A stretch of DNA of 51,082 nt from the NCBI GenBank assembly GCA_025357055.1, contig JANXPZ010000008.1:1-51082 (forward strand), given 5' to 3'. The number at the start of each line of letters is the position of its first letter. Position 1 is the first letter of the stretch. This DNA comes from Candidatus Eiseniibacteriota bacterium. Lineage in GTDB: Bacteria > Eisenbacteria > RBG-16-71-46. Of the stretch, positions 1-8,073 are shown one piece after another. Below the pieces are notes generated by a model. The model saw nothing but the letters and a program-made list of their open reading frames with translations. It did not search any database and had not been told where the DNA came from. The position numbers and the translations under genes are program-made.

Positions 1-46
1 AGCGCCGCGGCCAGGAGCAGGACGCGGTGGGCGGAGCGGATGGCGC
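1..46. other. Window-edge sequence, no gene called
   Basis: Only 46 bases precede the first stop codon. On the minus strand one frame reads a short hydrophobic stretch (RVLLLAAA) that could be the start of the next minus-strand gene, immediately downstream of the nucleotidyltransferase-like gene. It is cut by the window edge and has no clear start codon. Confidence 0.2.
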
Positions 47-799
47 TCAGACGCGCATCTCGTCGAGCGTGCCGATCAGGCGCCCCACCTCCGCCAGGAA
101 CCGGTGGTAGAGCACGAGCACCTCGTCCGCCTTGTAGCGCCGGGTCGAGTAGCGGAACAGGTGGGCCGAGAGCAGGCCCTGCGCGTCGAGTTGGTAGAGT
201 TCGGCCACGCGCTGGATGATGCGGGCCGGTTCGGCGGGCACCGGTTCTCCCCGCAGCCGGAGCAGCGTGCGGAAGAGGGTGGCGAAGCCGCTCGCGCTGG
301 CCCGCAGCATGCGCGCCAGCGCCGCCCCGTCGGAACGGTGGAGCAGGTAGTTCTGGCGGAGCTGGATGTGCTTGCCGCGCAGTTCGTGCTCGCACTGCAG
401 GCGCAGGTAGGTGCGGGGCACCTGGAGCCCGGTGAAGACGTCGTCGCCCTCGAGCCGGAGGTGGCGCTCCTGGATCTCGACCCACTCGATGGGGAAGGAG
501 TCGAGCGAGCCCTCGATCTGGTCGCGGCTGAGGAAGAGCGGGTCGATGAACGGCGGCTTGCGCTGGGCCGGCAGGGACTTCGCCACCGTGTCCAGCCGCG
601 GACCGTCGAGCGAGCGCACCACGATCAGCACGTTGACGTGCGAGTGCTTCGAGTCGAAGCCATGCGTGAGCACGCTGCCCGTGAGGTAGCCCGCGACGAA
701 TTCCGGTCCGACCGCGGCCCGCACCGGGGCGAGCCACTTGCGCGCGAGCTCCACGACTTCGGCCGAGGGCTCGATGAAAGAATCGCCTGGAGTGTGCAT
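47..799 (-). CDS. Degenerate nucleotidyltransferase-fold protein
   Basis: The 250-residue protein has the outline of a polymerase-beta-type nucleotidyltransferase: an N-terminal helix, then GS at residues 41-42, a glycine at 47 and the hydrophobic strand VNVLIVV near 55-61. The rest is helical and charged, as in the helical part of such enzymes. The canonical catalytic pattern SDxD reads SHVN at residues 53-56, so both metal-binding aspartates are replaced by His and Asn and ordinary transferase activity is unlikely. I chose the ATG at 799 because the open frame upstream is Arg/Pro-rich non-coding-like sequence and because a promoter sits directly in front of this ATG. Function is unknown; it could be a regulatory or scaffold pseudo-enzyme. 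Confidence 0.7.
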   Translation of the reverse strand: MHTPGDSFIEPSAEVVELARKWLAPVRAAVGPEFVAGYLTGSVLTHGFDSKHSHVNVLIVVRSLDGPRLDTVAKSLPAQRKPPFIDPLFLSRDQIEGSLDSFPIEWVEIQERHLRLEGDDVFTGLQVPRTYLRLQCEHELRGKHIQLRQNYLLHRSDGAALARMLRASASGFATLFRTLLRLRGEPVPAEPARIIQRVAELYQLDAQGLLSAHLFRYSTRRYKADEVLVLYHRFLAEVGRLIGTLDEMRV

Positions 800-806
800 G
801 AGGTCG

Positions 807-835
807 ACGCTAGCGCCCGCAGCGGGAAGGGTCAA
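807..835 (-). promoter_or_regulatory. Promoter of the 47-799 gene, probably leaderless
   Basis: On the minus strand TTGACC (830-835) and TAGCGT (807-812) are separated by exactly 17 bases. Only 7 bases lie between the -10 hexamer and the ATG at 799, and no Shine-Dalgarno sequence fits, so transcription should begin at or next to the start codon. Confidence 0.55.
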
Positions 836-1004
836 GCGCCGCGGGGCCCGGTCCCGGGGGCTGCGCGACGCCGGGCGTCGTCCGCCCGGGCGGGCACGGA
901 CTGGCGCGGGGCCCGAAGGTGGCGGTGGTCGAGCAGAGGCGCCATGCGCCCGTCCGCCGCCACCTCCGGGCCGCGCCTGCTCTGCGTTCACGTGGGGCCG
1001 CCGC

Positions 1005-1034
1005 TTGACCACCACTCCTGAGCGCGCCTACGGT
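1005..1034 (+). promoter_or_regulatory. Promoter of the FNR-like reductase gene
   Basis: TTGACC at 1005-1010 is followed after 18 bases by TACGGT at 1029-1034. This predicts a leader of about 65 bases before the TTG start at 1107. The -35 matches consensus at five of six positions; the -10 keeps only the TAnnnT core. Confidence 0.4.
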
Positions 1035-1106
1035 CGCGACCCGGGAGAACGCGCGCAACCGCGCGCGCCGTCCCGGATTCCGCGCGCTGCCTTCGAGGGA
1101 GGCGGG

Positions 1107-2087
1107 TTGGTCGAGGTCCTGATCATCGGCGGCGGCCCGGCCGGGCTCACCGCGGGCATCTATTGCCGGATGCGCAAGCTCTCCGTGCTGGTGGTGGATG
1201 CCGGCCGCGTGGGCGGGCAGCTGCTCTCGGTCTACGCCGACAAGCCGGTGCACGACTGGCCGGGCCAGGCCCAGGTGGTCGCCAACGAACTGGCCGACCA
1301 GCTGGTCGCGCATGCGCGCGAGTCGGGCGTCGAGTTCGCGGAGAACGAGAAGGTCGCGGACCTCCGCCGCCCCGGGGCCGGCTTCGAGGTGGTCACCCAC
1401 GACGCGCTGACCCGCGAGGAGCGCGTCCACCCCGCGGCCTCGGTGATCATCGCGATCGGTGCGGGCGCCTTCGAGCCGCGCCGCCTCCGGGTGAAGGGCG
1501 AGGATGGGTTGTCGGAGGACTTCCTCACCTACCGGATGCCCGAGCCCGCGAGGGTGGCCGGGCGCAGGGTCGTGGTGGTGGGTGGCGGCGACTCCGGGCT
1601 CGAGAGCGCGCAGGCCGCGCACCGCGCCGGGGCGAGCGTGACGATCGTCCACACGCACGCCGGCTTCAAGGGCATGGAGGCCAACCTCGACGTCCTGGAC
1701 CAGATGAACATCCCCCGGCTGCTCGGCACGAAGGTGACGGAGCTGGTGGTCGAGGACGGCGCGCTCAAGGCCGTGATGGTCGAGACCCGCGGTGAGCCCG
1801 GGACCCGGCGGCTCGACTGCGACTACCTGGTCGTGAACATCGGCGCCGCCGTGAACCTCCAGGCCGTGCAGGGCTGGGGCGTGGAAGTCGAGGGCGGCCA
1901 CATCCAGGTGGACGGCGGAATGCAGACCTCGGTGCCCGGGATCTTCGCCTGCGGCGACATCGTGACCTACGAGGGCAAGCACAAGCTGCTCATCACCGCC
2001 TCGAGCGAGGGCGCGGTGGCCGCGAACTCGGCCTACGGCTTCGTGCGCAAGCCCGCGCGCGTGACCATGAAGGACCTCTACCGGTGA
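1107..2087 (+). CDS. Ferredoxin-NADP reductase-like flavoprotein (thioredoxin reductase fold)
   Basis: A 326-residue two-dinucleotide-binding-domain flavoprotein. An FAD-binding GGGPAG lies at residues 8-13, an NAD(P)-binding GGGDSG at 159-164 and the second FAD motif FACGDI near the C terminus. It lacks the redox CxxC pair of thioredoxin reductases, which points to the type-2 ferredoxin/flavodoxin-NADP+ reductase branch (YumC-like) moving electrons between NADPH and ferredoxin. The start is TTG at 1107, chosen because GAGGGAGG lies 5-6 bases upstream and the FAD motif then sits at its usual distance from the N terminus. A ferredoxin gene lies 0.6 kb downstream on the other strand and is a possible partner (inference). 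Confidence 0.85.
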   Translation: MVEVLIIGGGPAGLTAGIYCRMRKLSVLVVDAGRVGGQLLSVYADKPVHDWPGQAQVVANELADQLVAHARESGVEFAENEKVADLRRPGAGFEVVTHDALTREERVHPAASVIIAIGAGAFEPRRLRVKGEDGLSEDFLTYRMPEPARVAGRRVVVVGGGDSGLESAQAAHRAGASVTIVHTHAGFKGMEANLDVLDQMNIPRLLGTKVTELVVEDGALKAVMVETRGEPGTRRLDCDYLVVNIGAAVNLQAVQGWGVEVEGGHIQVDGGMQTSVPGIFACGDIVTYEGKHKLLITASSEGAVAANSAYGFVRKPARVTMKDLYR

Positions 2088-2109
2088 GTGCCTGTCCGGG
2101 ACGGGAACC

Positions 2110-2604
2110 ATGACGCCGGCGGACGGCGCGCCGCTCGAGATCCGCAGGCTCGGGGGCCGTGACGAGGCCGAGGCCTGTGCGCGGATGATGGCGGCGAGCG
2201 AGCCGTGGATCACCCTGCGGCGCGACGCCGACGCCGCGCTGGCGATCCTCACCGATCCGGGACGCGAATCCTACGTCGGGTTCCTGGACGGCGAGCTCGT
2301 GGGCTTCCTCATCCTGGTCATGCACGGCGCGTTCGTCGGCTACATCCAGTCGATCTGCGTCGCGCCGGGACGGCGGAGCCTGGGCCTCGGTCGCCGGTTC
2401 ATGGCCTTCGCCGAGGAGCGCATCCTGCGCGAGACGCCCAACGTGTTCCTCAACGTCGCCTCGTTCAACCCGGAGGCGCAGCGCCTCTACGAGCGGCTCG
2501 GCTACGAGGTCGTCGGCGAATTGCGGGACTACATCGTGCCGGGGCACTCCGAGGTCCTGATGCGCAAGAGCACGGGGCCGCTGGCGGAGTTCGTGAAGCC
2601 GTAG
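2110..2604 (+). CDS. GNAT-family N-acetyltransferase
   Basis: The 164-residue protein is a complete GNAT domain. The acetyl-CoA pyrophosphate-binding motif A is VAPGRRSLGLGRRFM (R/QxxGxG/A type), followed by the motif B region with NPEAQRLYERLGY. That C-terminal pattern is typical of RimI-like enzymes acting on amino groups of proteins or small molecules, but the substrate cannot be told. It starts 22 bases after the reductase gene on the same strand and could be cotranscribed. It converges on the ferredoxin gene. Confidence 0.85.
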   Translation: MTPADGAPLEIRRLGGRDEAEACARMMAASEPWITLRRDADAALAILTDPGRESYVGFLDGELVGFLILVMHGAFVGYIQSICVAPGRRSLGLGRRFMAFAEERILRETPNVFLNVASFNPEAQRLYERLGYEVVGELRDYIVPGHSEVLMRKSTGPLAEFVKP

Positions 2605-2658
2605 GGAGGGCGCCGCGCGGGAACGGGCGGGGCCGGCGTGGCGCGGTTCCGCCGCCGA

Positions 2659-2868
2659 CTACCCGACGAGTTCGTTCCCGTCGTCGTCCTCGACGACGAT
2701 GGCGCCGCACGGACAGGCCTCGGCGGCCTCGATCAGCAACTCGAGGCTCGCAGCCTCGTCGTCGATCACGACCACCTTGTTCTTGCTGTCGAGCGCGAAG
2801 ACCGCGGGCGCGATCTCCACACATTCGGCGTTGCCACAGCATGCGCCGTGGCGGATGCGGACCTGCAT
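2659..2868 (-). CDS. Small ferredoxin (3Fe-4S/4Fe-4S type)
   Basis: A 69-residue acidic protein with cluster ligands arranged C10-x5-C16 and C52-P, the layout of single-cluster ferredoxins (often serving P450s or other oxidoreductases). The central ligand position (residue 13) is Asn rather than Cys, which favours a 3Fe-4S cluster, although extra cysteines at 11 and 54 could provide a ligand. It would carry single electrons in the cytoplasm. The nearby FNR-like flavoprotein at 1107-2087 is a plausible reductase, but they are convergent, not an operon. It has its own promoter 60 bases upstream. Confidence 0.85.
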   Translation of the reverse strand: MQVRIRHGACCGNAECVEIAPAVFALDSKNKVVVIDDEAASLELLIEAAEACPCGAIVVEDDDGNELVG

Positions 2869-2928
2869 GGGGAGCCTGGCACCTCCTGTCGGGCGCGGGG
2901 CCTCGGGAACCCCGTACTCGAGAACGCG

Positions 2929-2957
2929 ACTCTAGTCGCATCCGGCACGGCCGTAAA
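2929..2957 (-). promoter_or_regulatory. Promoter of the ferredoxin gene
   Basis: On the minus strand TTTACG (2952-2957) and TAGAGT (2929-2934) are separated by 17 bases. Each hexamer matches consensus at four of six positions. The start codon is about 60 bases downstream. Confidence 0.5.
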
Positions 2958-3118
2958 GCCTGACGCTCTCTCACCGCGTGTGTTTCCCGCTCCGCCTGTC
3001 GACGGCGGAGCCGTGTCCGTCGCGCGGCGGCCGTGCGGCGCGGCCCGCGGGGTGGACCCGTATGCTAGAGTCGCGGCGTACCGGGACTCACCGCCCATCC
3101 CTCCCACCGGAGTTCGCC

Positions 3119-4489
3119 ATGGACGCCCTGACGCAGTATCTGGAGAGCCACCAGGAGCAGTTCCTCGAGGACCTGAAGGCCGTGCTGCGCATCCCGAGCG
3201 TGAGCACGGAGCCCCAGTACAAGGAGGACATGCTGCGCTGCGCGCGCCACGTGGCCGACGACTTCAGGAAGGCCGGCATGACGCGCGTCGAGATCGTGCC
3301 GACCGCGGGCCATCCCGTGGTCTACGCGGAGTGGCTGGGCGCGCCGGGCAAGCCCACCGCGCTGCTCTACGGGCACTACGACGTGCAGCCGGTGGACCCG
3401 CTCGAGCTGTGGCAGACCCAGCCCTTCGAGCCCACCATCCGCGACGGCAAGCTCTACGCGCGCGGGGCCTGTGACGACAAGGGCCAGGTCTACATGCACG
3501 TCGCCGCCATCCAGGCGCACATGAAGGTGAACGGGAGACTGCCCATCAACCTCAAGTGCGTCATCGAGGGCGAGGAGGAGGCCGGGAGCGACAATCTCGA
3601 GAAGTTCCTGCGCGAATGGCGCAAGCAGCTCGACGCCGACGTCATCGTGGTGAGCGACACCGGCATGCTCGGCCCCGACCAGCCGGCGCTGTGCTACGGC
3701 CTGCGCGGGCTGGTCTACACGCAGATCGACGTCACCGGCCCGGCGCGCGACCTGCATTCGGGCGAGTTCGGCGGCGCGGTGCAGAACCCGGCCAACGCGC
3801 TGTGCGCGATCGTCGCCGGGCTCAAGGACTCCGACGGACGCATCACGGTGCCGGGCTTCTACGACCGGGTGAAGCCGCTGACGCAGGCCGAGCGCGACGT
3901 CCTCGGCCGGGTGCCGTTCGACGAGCCGGGCTTCATCCACGAGGCCGGTTCGCCGGTGGCGTTCGGCGAGAAGGGGTACACGACGCTCGAGCGCGTCTGG
4001 GTGCGCCCGACCTGCGACGTGAACGGACTGGTGAGCGGCTACATCGGCGAGGGCGCGAAGACCGTGCTCCCCTCGTTCGCATCGGCCAAGGTGAGCATGC
4101 GGCTGGTGCCCGATCAGGACCCGAAGGACCTGTTCGCGCGTTTCGAGGCCCACGTGCGGAAGCTCGCGCCCCCGGGCGTCACGCTCAAGGTCCACGACCT
4201 GCACTCCGCGCCGCCCTTCATGACCGACTTCGACCACCCCATGCTGCAGGCGGCGGTGCGCGCGCTGGCGCGTTCGTGGCCGAAGCCCCCGGCGATGATC
4301 CGCGAGGGTGGCTCGATCCCGGTGATGGCGACCTTCAAGGAGACCCACGGCCTGCCCAGCATCCTCATGGGCTTCGGTCTGGCCGATGACAACCTCCATG
4401 CCCCGAACGAGAAGTACAACCTCACCTCGTTCCACGGCGGCACGAAGAGTTGCGCGTACCTCTACGAGGAGCTGGCGAAGGGCGCCTGA
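3119..4489 (+). CDS. M20-family metallodipeptidase
   Basis: A 456-residue cytosolic dizinc peptidase of the carnosinase/PepV-like M20 branch, predicted to hydrolyse dipeptides. Metal and catalytic residues are visible: H86 and D88 in GHYDVQP, the bridging Asp in GACDDKG (D119) and the glutamates of EGEEEAGS (152-154). A dimerisation domain follows around RGLVYTQIDVTG and DLHSGEFGG, and the final histidine region is DNLHAPNEKY. The ATG at 3119 was chosen over an upstream extension because CGGAG lies about 7 bases before it and family members start here. The antiporter gene begins 8 bases after the stop, so the two are probably cotranscribed. Confidence 0.92.
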   Translation: MDALTQYLESHQEQFLEDLKAVLRIPSVSTEPQYKEDMLRCARHVADDFRKAGMTRVEIVPTAGHPVVYAEWLGAPGKPTALLYGHYDVQPVDPLELWQTQPFEPTIRDGKLYARGACDDKGQVYMHVAAIQAHMKVNGRLPINLKCVIEGEEEAGSDNLEKFLREWRKQLDADVIVVSDTGMLGPDQPALCYGLRGLVYTQIDVTGPARDLHSGEFGGAVQNPANALCAIVAGLKDSDGRITVPGFYDRVKPLTQAERDVLGRVPFDEPGFIHEAGSPVAFGEKGYTTLERVWVRPTCDVNGLVSGYIGEGAKTVLPSFASAKVSMRLVPDQDPKDLFARFEAHVRKLAPPGVTLKVHDLHSAPPFMTDFDHPMLQAAVRALARSWPKPPAMIREGGSIPVMATFKETHGLPSILMGFGLADDNLHAPNEKYNLTSFHGGTKSCAYLYEELAKGA

Positions 4490-4497
4490 AAGGGGCG

Positions 4498-6561
4498 ATG
4501 ACCCCCGAGATCCCGGTCCTGCGCGAGTTGCTCCTGCTCGCGGGCGCCTCGCTCGCGGTGGTGCTGCTCTTCCGCCGGCTGCGGCTGCCGGCCACGGTGG
4601 GCTTCATCGTGACCGGCATCCTCATCGGCCCCGGCGGCTTCGCGCTGGTGCACGACCCGGAGCTGGTGCGCACGCTGGCCGAGTTCGGCGTCGTGGTCCT
4701 GCTCTTCACGGTGGGGCTCGAGTTCTCCTTCGCCGACCTCAAGCGCCTGGGCCGGCGCGCGCTGGTGGGCGGCGCGCTCCAGGTGCTGCTCACCGTCCTG
4801 ATCGTGGCGGCCGCGCTGGTACTCGGCGGACGGCACCCGGCGCGCGCCCTGTTCCTCGGCATGCTGGTCTCGCTCTCGAGCACGGCGCTGGTGCTCAAAC
4901 TGCTCACCGACCGCATCGAGCTGCAGTCGCCGCACGGCCGCACGACGACCGGCGTCCTGCTCTTCCAGGACCTCGTCGCGGTGCCGTTCCTGCTCCTGGT
5001 CGTGCCGCTCGGGCGCTGGGCGCGCGGGGAGCGCTTCACCGCGGGGGAGCTGACCGCGGCGCTGCCCGAACTCCTCGTGGTGCTGGCGGTGGCGGCGTTC
5101 GTCTTCCTGTTCGCGCGCCGCGCCATCCCCTGGCTGCTCGGGCGCGCCTCGCGCTCGGGCTCGCGCGAGGCGTTCCTGTTCGGCATCCTGCTGGTGGTGC
5201 TGGGGAGCGCCTCGCTCGCCTCGCGCGCGGGCGGCTCGCTCGCGGTCGGCGCCTTCCTCGCGGGCCTGATGCTGGCGGGCTCCGAGCTGCGCGACCTGAT
5301 CGCCGCCGACCTGCTGCCCCTGCGCGACACCCTGGCCAGTGTCTTCTTCATCGCGGTGGGCATGTCCTTCCATCCGGCGGTGGTGCTCGCGCAGCCCGGC
5401 CTGGTCGCGCTGAGCACCGCCGGGCTCGTCCTGGTCAAGCTGGTGGTGGCCTTCCTCGCCCTGCGCGTCAGCGGCGCTCCCGCGCGGGTCTCGTTCGCCG
5501 CGGCGCTGGCGCTGGCGCAGATCGGGGAGTTCTCCTTCGTGCTCGCCCAGGCGGGCCGGCCACTCGGGCTGCTGGGAGAGAACGGCTCGCAGGCCTTCTT
5601 CGCGGGCGCGGTGTTCTCGCTGCTGCTCACGCCGCTCGTGGTGCCGCTGGCCCCCGCCTGGGCGCTGGGACTGGACCGCGTGCTGCCGGGGCGTCGCCGG
5701 AAGGCGGCGGGCGGGGACGCGGAGGACGGGACGCTGCCGGAGGCCGGTGGCGACGCGGGGAGCGGCGCGCCGCGCCGCCCGCAGGAGAATCACGTGGTCA
5801 TCGCGGGCTTCGGCGTGAACGGGCAGAACGTCGCGCGCGTGCTGCGCTCGGTGCACCTGCCGCACCTGGTCGTGGACCTGAACCCGGATGCCGTGGCGCT
5901 GGGGCACGGGCAGGGCAGCCCCGTGCTGGTCGGCGACATCGGCAACGCGCTCATCCAGCGCCAGGCGGGCGTGCCGCGCGCCCGGGTGGTCGTGCTCGCG
6001 CTGAGCGACCCGACCGCCACGCGGCACGCCTGCCGCATGGCGCGCTCGCTCACAAGCGAGGCGTTCATCATCGTGCGCACCCGCTACGTGGACGAGATCG
6101 ACCAGCTCTACGCCGCCGGCGCGAACCAGGTCATCCCCGAGGAGTTCGAGACCTCGATCGAGATCTTCACCGCGGTGATGCGCGAGCTGCACGTGCCCAC
6201 GAACATCGTCCAGGCGCAGATCACCCTGCTGCGGCAGGAGCGCTACAGCCTGCTGCGCGGCCGGCGGCTGCAGGGCTCCATCCTCGATCAGCTGCCGACC
6301 ATCCTGCTCGAGCGCACCACCGACACCTTCCTGCTGCTGCAGGAATCGCCCGCGGTGGGCCGCAGCGTGGCCGAGGCGGGCCTGGGCGCCGAGGGCGAGG
6401 CGAAGCTCGTGGCGATCGTGCGCGGCGGACGGCCCCTGACCAGCGTCGAGGATGACTTCCGCCTGCGCGTCGGCGACACGCTGGTCGTGACCGGCACGCA
6501 CGCCGAGGTGGACCGCGTGTTCGAGTGCCTGCGCCCGGCCGTCGTGCCCGGTCCGCTCTGA
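4498..6561 (+). CDS. Kef-type cation:proton antiporter (CPA2) with RCK domain
   Basis: The 687-residue protein has an N-terminal block of about 12 membrane helices (residues ~8-395) of the Na+/H+ exchanger (CPA2) type. After a charged linker comes a TrkA-N/RCK nucleotide-binding domain starting near residue 432 (VVIAGFGVNGQNVARVLR) and a TrkA-C domain in the last ~110 residues. Such proteins exchange K+ or Na+ for protons and are gated by nucleotide or thiol ligands on the RCK domain. The start ATG at 4498 follows AAAGGGG and lies 8 bases after the dipeptidase. Ion selectivity cannot be read from sequence. Confidence 0.9.
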   Translation: MTPEIPVLRELLLLAGASLAVVLLFRRLRLPATVGFIVTGILIGPGGFALVHDPELVRTLAEFGVVVLLFTVGLEFSFADLKRLGRRALVGGALQVLLTVLIVAAALVLGGRHPARALFLGMLVSLSSTALVLKLLTDRIELQSPHGRTTTGVLLFQDLVAVPFLLLVVPLGRWARGERFTAGELTAALPELLVVLAVAAFVFLFARRAIPWLLGRASRSGSREAFLFGILLVVLGSASLASRAGGSLAVGAFLAGLMLAGSELRDLIAADLLPLRDTLASVFFIAVGMSFHPAVVLAQPGLVALSTAGLVLVKLVVAFLALRVSGAPARVSFAAALALAQIGEFSFVLAQAGRPLGLLGENGSQAFFAGAVFSLLLTPLVVPLAPAWALGLDRVLPGRRRKAAGGDAEDGTLPEAGGDAGSGAPRRPQENHVVIAGFGVNGQNVARVLRSVHLPHLVVDLNPDAVALGHGQGSPVLVGDIGNALIQRQAGVPRARVVVLALSDPTATRHACRMARSLTSEAFIIVRTRYVDEIDQLYAAGANQVIPEEFETSIEIFTAVMRELHVPTNIVQAQITLLRQERYSLLRGRRLQGSILDQLPTILLERTTDTFLLLQESPAVGRSVAEAGLGAEGEAKLVAIVRGGRPLTSVEDDFRLRVGDTLVVTGTHAEVDRVFECLRPAVVPGPL

Positions 6562-6638
6562 GGCGCGCCGGGCTCCGGGCGCGCGCGCCACGCGGCTGTT
6601 ATGATGCCGGGAGCCACCCGAACGAGACGGTGAGACCC

Positions 6639-7934
6639 ATGCCCCTCCGACTGCGCTTCGTCGCCTTCGCTGCGATGCTCCTGCTGGTGCCGGCGGCTCC
6701 GCGCGCCGCGCCCGCGGGCGGCTCGCGTGCCGCGACCTTCGTGTTCAGCGGTGGGGTCTCCGAGCCGGGCGGCAGGCCCGTCCGGGGTGCGAAGCTCCTG
6801 CTGCAGGGCCTGGTCGAGCCCGCGGCGACGACCGATGCCGAGGGCCGCTTCTCCTTCTCCTACGTCGCGCCGGACCTGGAGGCGCTCGCGGTCGCGCCCC
6901 TGCGGCTGGTCCTGCGCGCGAGCCACAGGGGCTGGAACCTGGGTCTGCCGACGGGCGCGAACGCCCTCGCGATCGAGTTGCGGCTCGTTCCCGCGGCGGA
7001 CGGAAGCGCGCGGCTCGAGGTGCGCTCGAACGATGCCGGGACGGCGAAGGCGGTGGCCGCGTCGTTCGGTGCGCCCGGCGATGCGAGGGTGGCGCTGAGC
7101 GGCGGATTCATGAGGCAGCTGGGCGCCGAGGACCGCTCGGAGCCGGCGCTGACCGCGCTCGAGATCGTGCGGGTGGCGCTGCCCGGTCCGGTCGCGGGAG
7201 CCGCGACGATGACGCCGGACCCGCCGAGCGCGGATCCCGCCGCGGCGTCCACCCTGCGGCCCGACAGCGCGAAGACGGCGCTCCCGGTCGCCCTGGCGGC
7301 TCCCGTGCCGCAGTCCAGGCCCGAGCCTTCCGAGGGCCCGCGGCTCTTCCCGAGTGCGCCGGAGCCGGGCACGACGCAGACGCCTGCGCCGGCGCCGGAG
7401 CGCCAGTCTCGAGACACCGCCTGGGTGCGCGCGGCACTGGAGCTGCAGGGGCCCACGCCGGCGCCCGGGGCACCGGGCGCCAGCGCGCCGGACACCGCCG
7501 CGCTGCCCGGCATCCGCGTCTCGGTGCGTCCCGACACGATCGCTCCTGCGCCCGCGACCGTGGCCGGCGGCACCGGTGCGCTGCGCGTCGCGCTCGGCCG
7601 CGCGCTGCCCGACTCGCAGCCGCCCGCTCCGGCCGGGCGGGCCTGCGGGTGCCAGGTGAAGGGGACGGTCGAGGTGGGCTCGGACCAGCCGCTCCGCGCC
7701 GCCATGCGGGTGGTCGTCTCCCTCGCGAACGCGGCCTCCGTGCGCGACACCGTGGTGCTCTTCATGGGATCGCCGCGCCCGTTCGACCTCGGGCTCGTCC
7801 CGTGCGGGAGCCAGCGGCTCGAGGTGCGGCCACTCTCGGCGCGCCTCTTCTCGGTGGCGCCGCCCGCGCTGGACGTGTTCGACTGCAGCGCCGGACGCAC
7901 GCGGCAGTTCCGGGTGGTGCTGAAGCCGCGCTGA
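6639..7934 (+). CDS. Secreted protein with carboxypeptidase-regulatory-like domain
   Basis: A 431-residue exported protein of unknown function. Residues 1-~24 form a signal peptide ending in an Ala-rich cleavage region. A beta-sandwich of the carboxypeptidase regulatory/CnaB-like type follows (~28-115; SGGVSEPGGRPVRGAKLLLQ, TTDAEGRFSFSYV). A long Pro/Ala-rich low-complexity linker covers roughly 190-320, and the last ~100 residues look like a second beta domain with paired cysteines (CGCQ, VPCG, FDCS). The start at 6639 has GGTGAG upstream; TATGAT at 6600-6605 is a possible -10. The architecture suggests an envelope or surface-attached binding protein (inference). Confidence 0.6.
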   Translation: MPLRLRFVAFAAMLLLVPAAPRAAPAGGSRAATFVFSGGVSEPGGRPVRGAKLLLQGLVEPAATTDAEGRFSFSYVAPDLEALAVAPLRLVLRASHRGWNLGLPTGANALAIELRLVPAADGSARLEVRSNDAGTAKAVAASFGAPGDARVALSGGFMRQLGAEDRSEPALTALEIVRVALPGPVAGAATMTPDPPSADPAAASTLRPDSAKTALPVALAAPVPQSRPEPSEGPRLFPSAPEPGTTQTPAPAPERQSRDTAWVRAALELQGPTPAPGAPGASAPDTAALPGIRVSVRPDTIAPAPATVAGGTGALRVALGRALPDSQPPAPAGRACGCQVKGTVEVGSDQPLRAAMRVVVSLANAASVRDTVVLFMGSPRPFDLGLVPCGSQRLEVRPLSARLFSVAPPALDVFDCSAGRTRQFRVVLKPR

Positions 7935-8061
7935 GGCCGGGCCCCGCCCGCGCAGGGGATCGCCGGCAGCCACGGCCCTGACGGAGCCCCGGGTCGCTCG
8001 CGCGCCCGGTCGCCGCGCCCCGTCCCCTACTCCCGGCTGGCGTTCCATGAATGCTCCGGGT

Positions 8062-8073
8062 TAGCCTCGGCGC
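8062..8073 (+). promoter_or_regulatory. Candidate -10 element of a leaderless RocB-like gene
   Basis: TAGCCT at 8062-8067 is separated by 6 bases from the ATG at 8074. No Shine-Dalgarno sequence is present, so a leaderless transcript is plausible. A matching -35 is not evident, so support is weaker than for the promoter at 807-835. Confidence 0.3.

Larger units (their letters stand above)
800..1106. other. Divergent intergenic region
   Basis: These 307 bases separate two divergent genes. They hold a leaderless-type promoter for the leftward gene and TTGACC-N18-TACGGT for the rightward gene. The remainder is GC-rich sequence, open in several frames but with no convincing coding pattern. Confidence 0.5.

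Noticed and set aside
738-1106. Upstream extension of the FNR-like reductase frame (open from 738)
   Set aside because: The extension is Arg/Pro-rich, overlaps the divergent gene and its promoter, and a well-placed ribosome-binding site supports the TTG at 1107.
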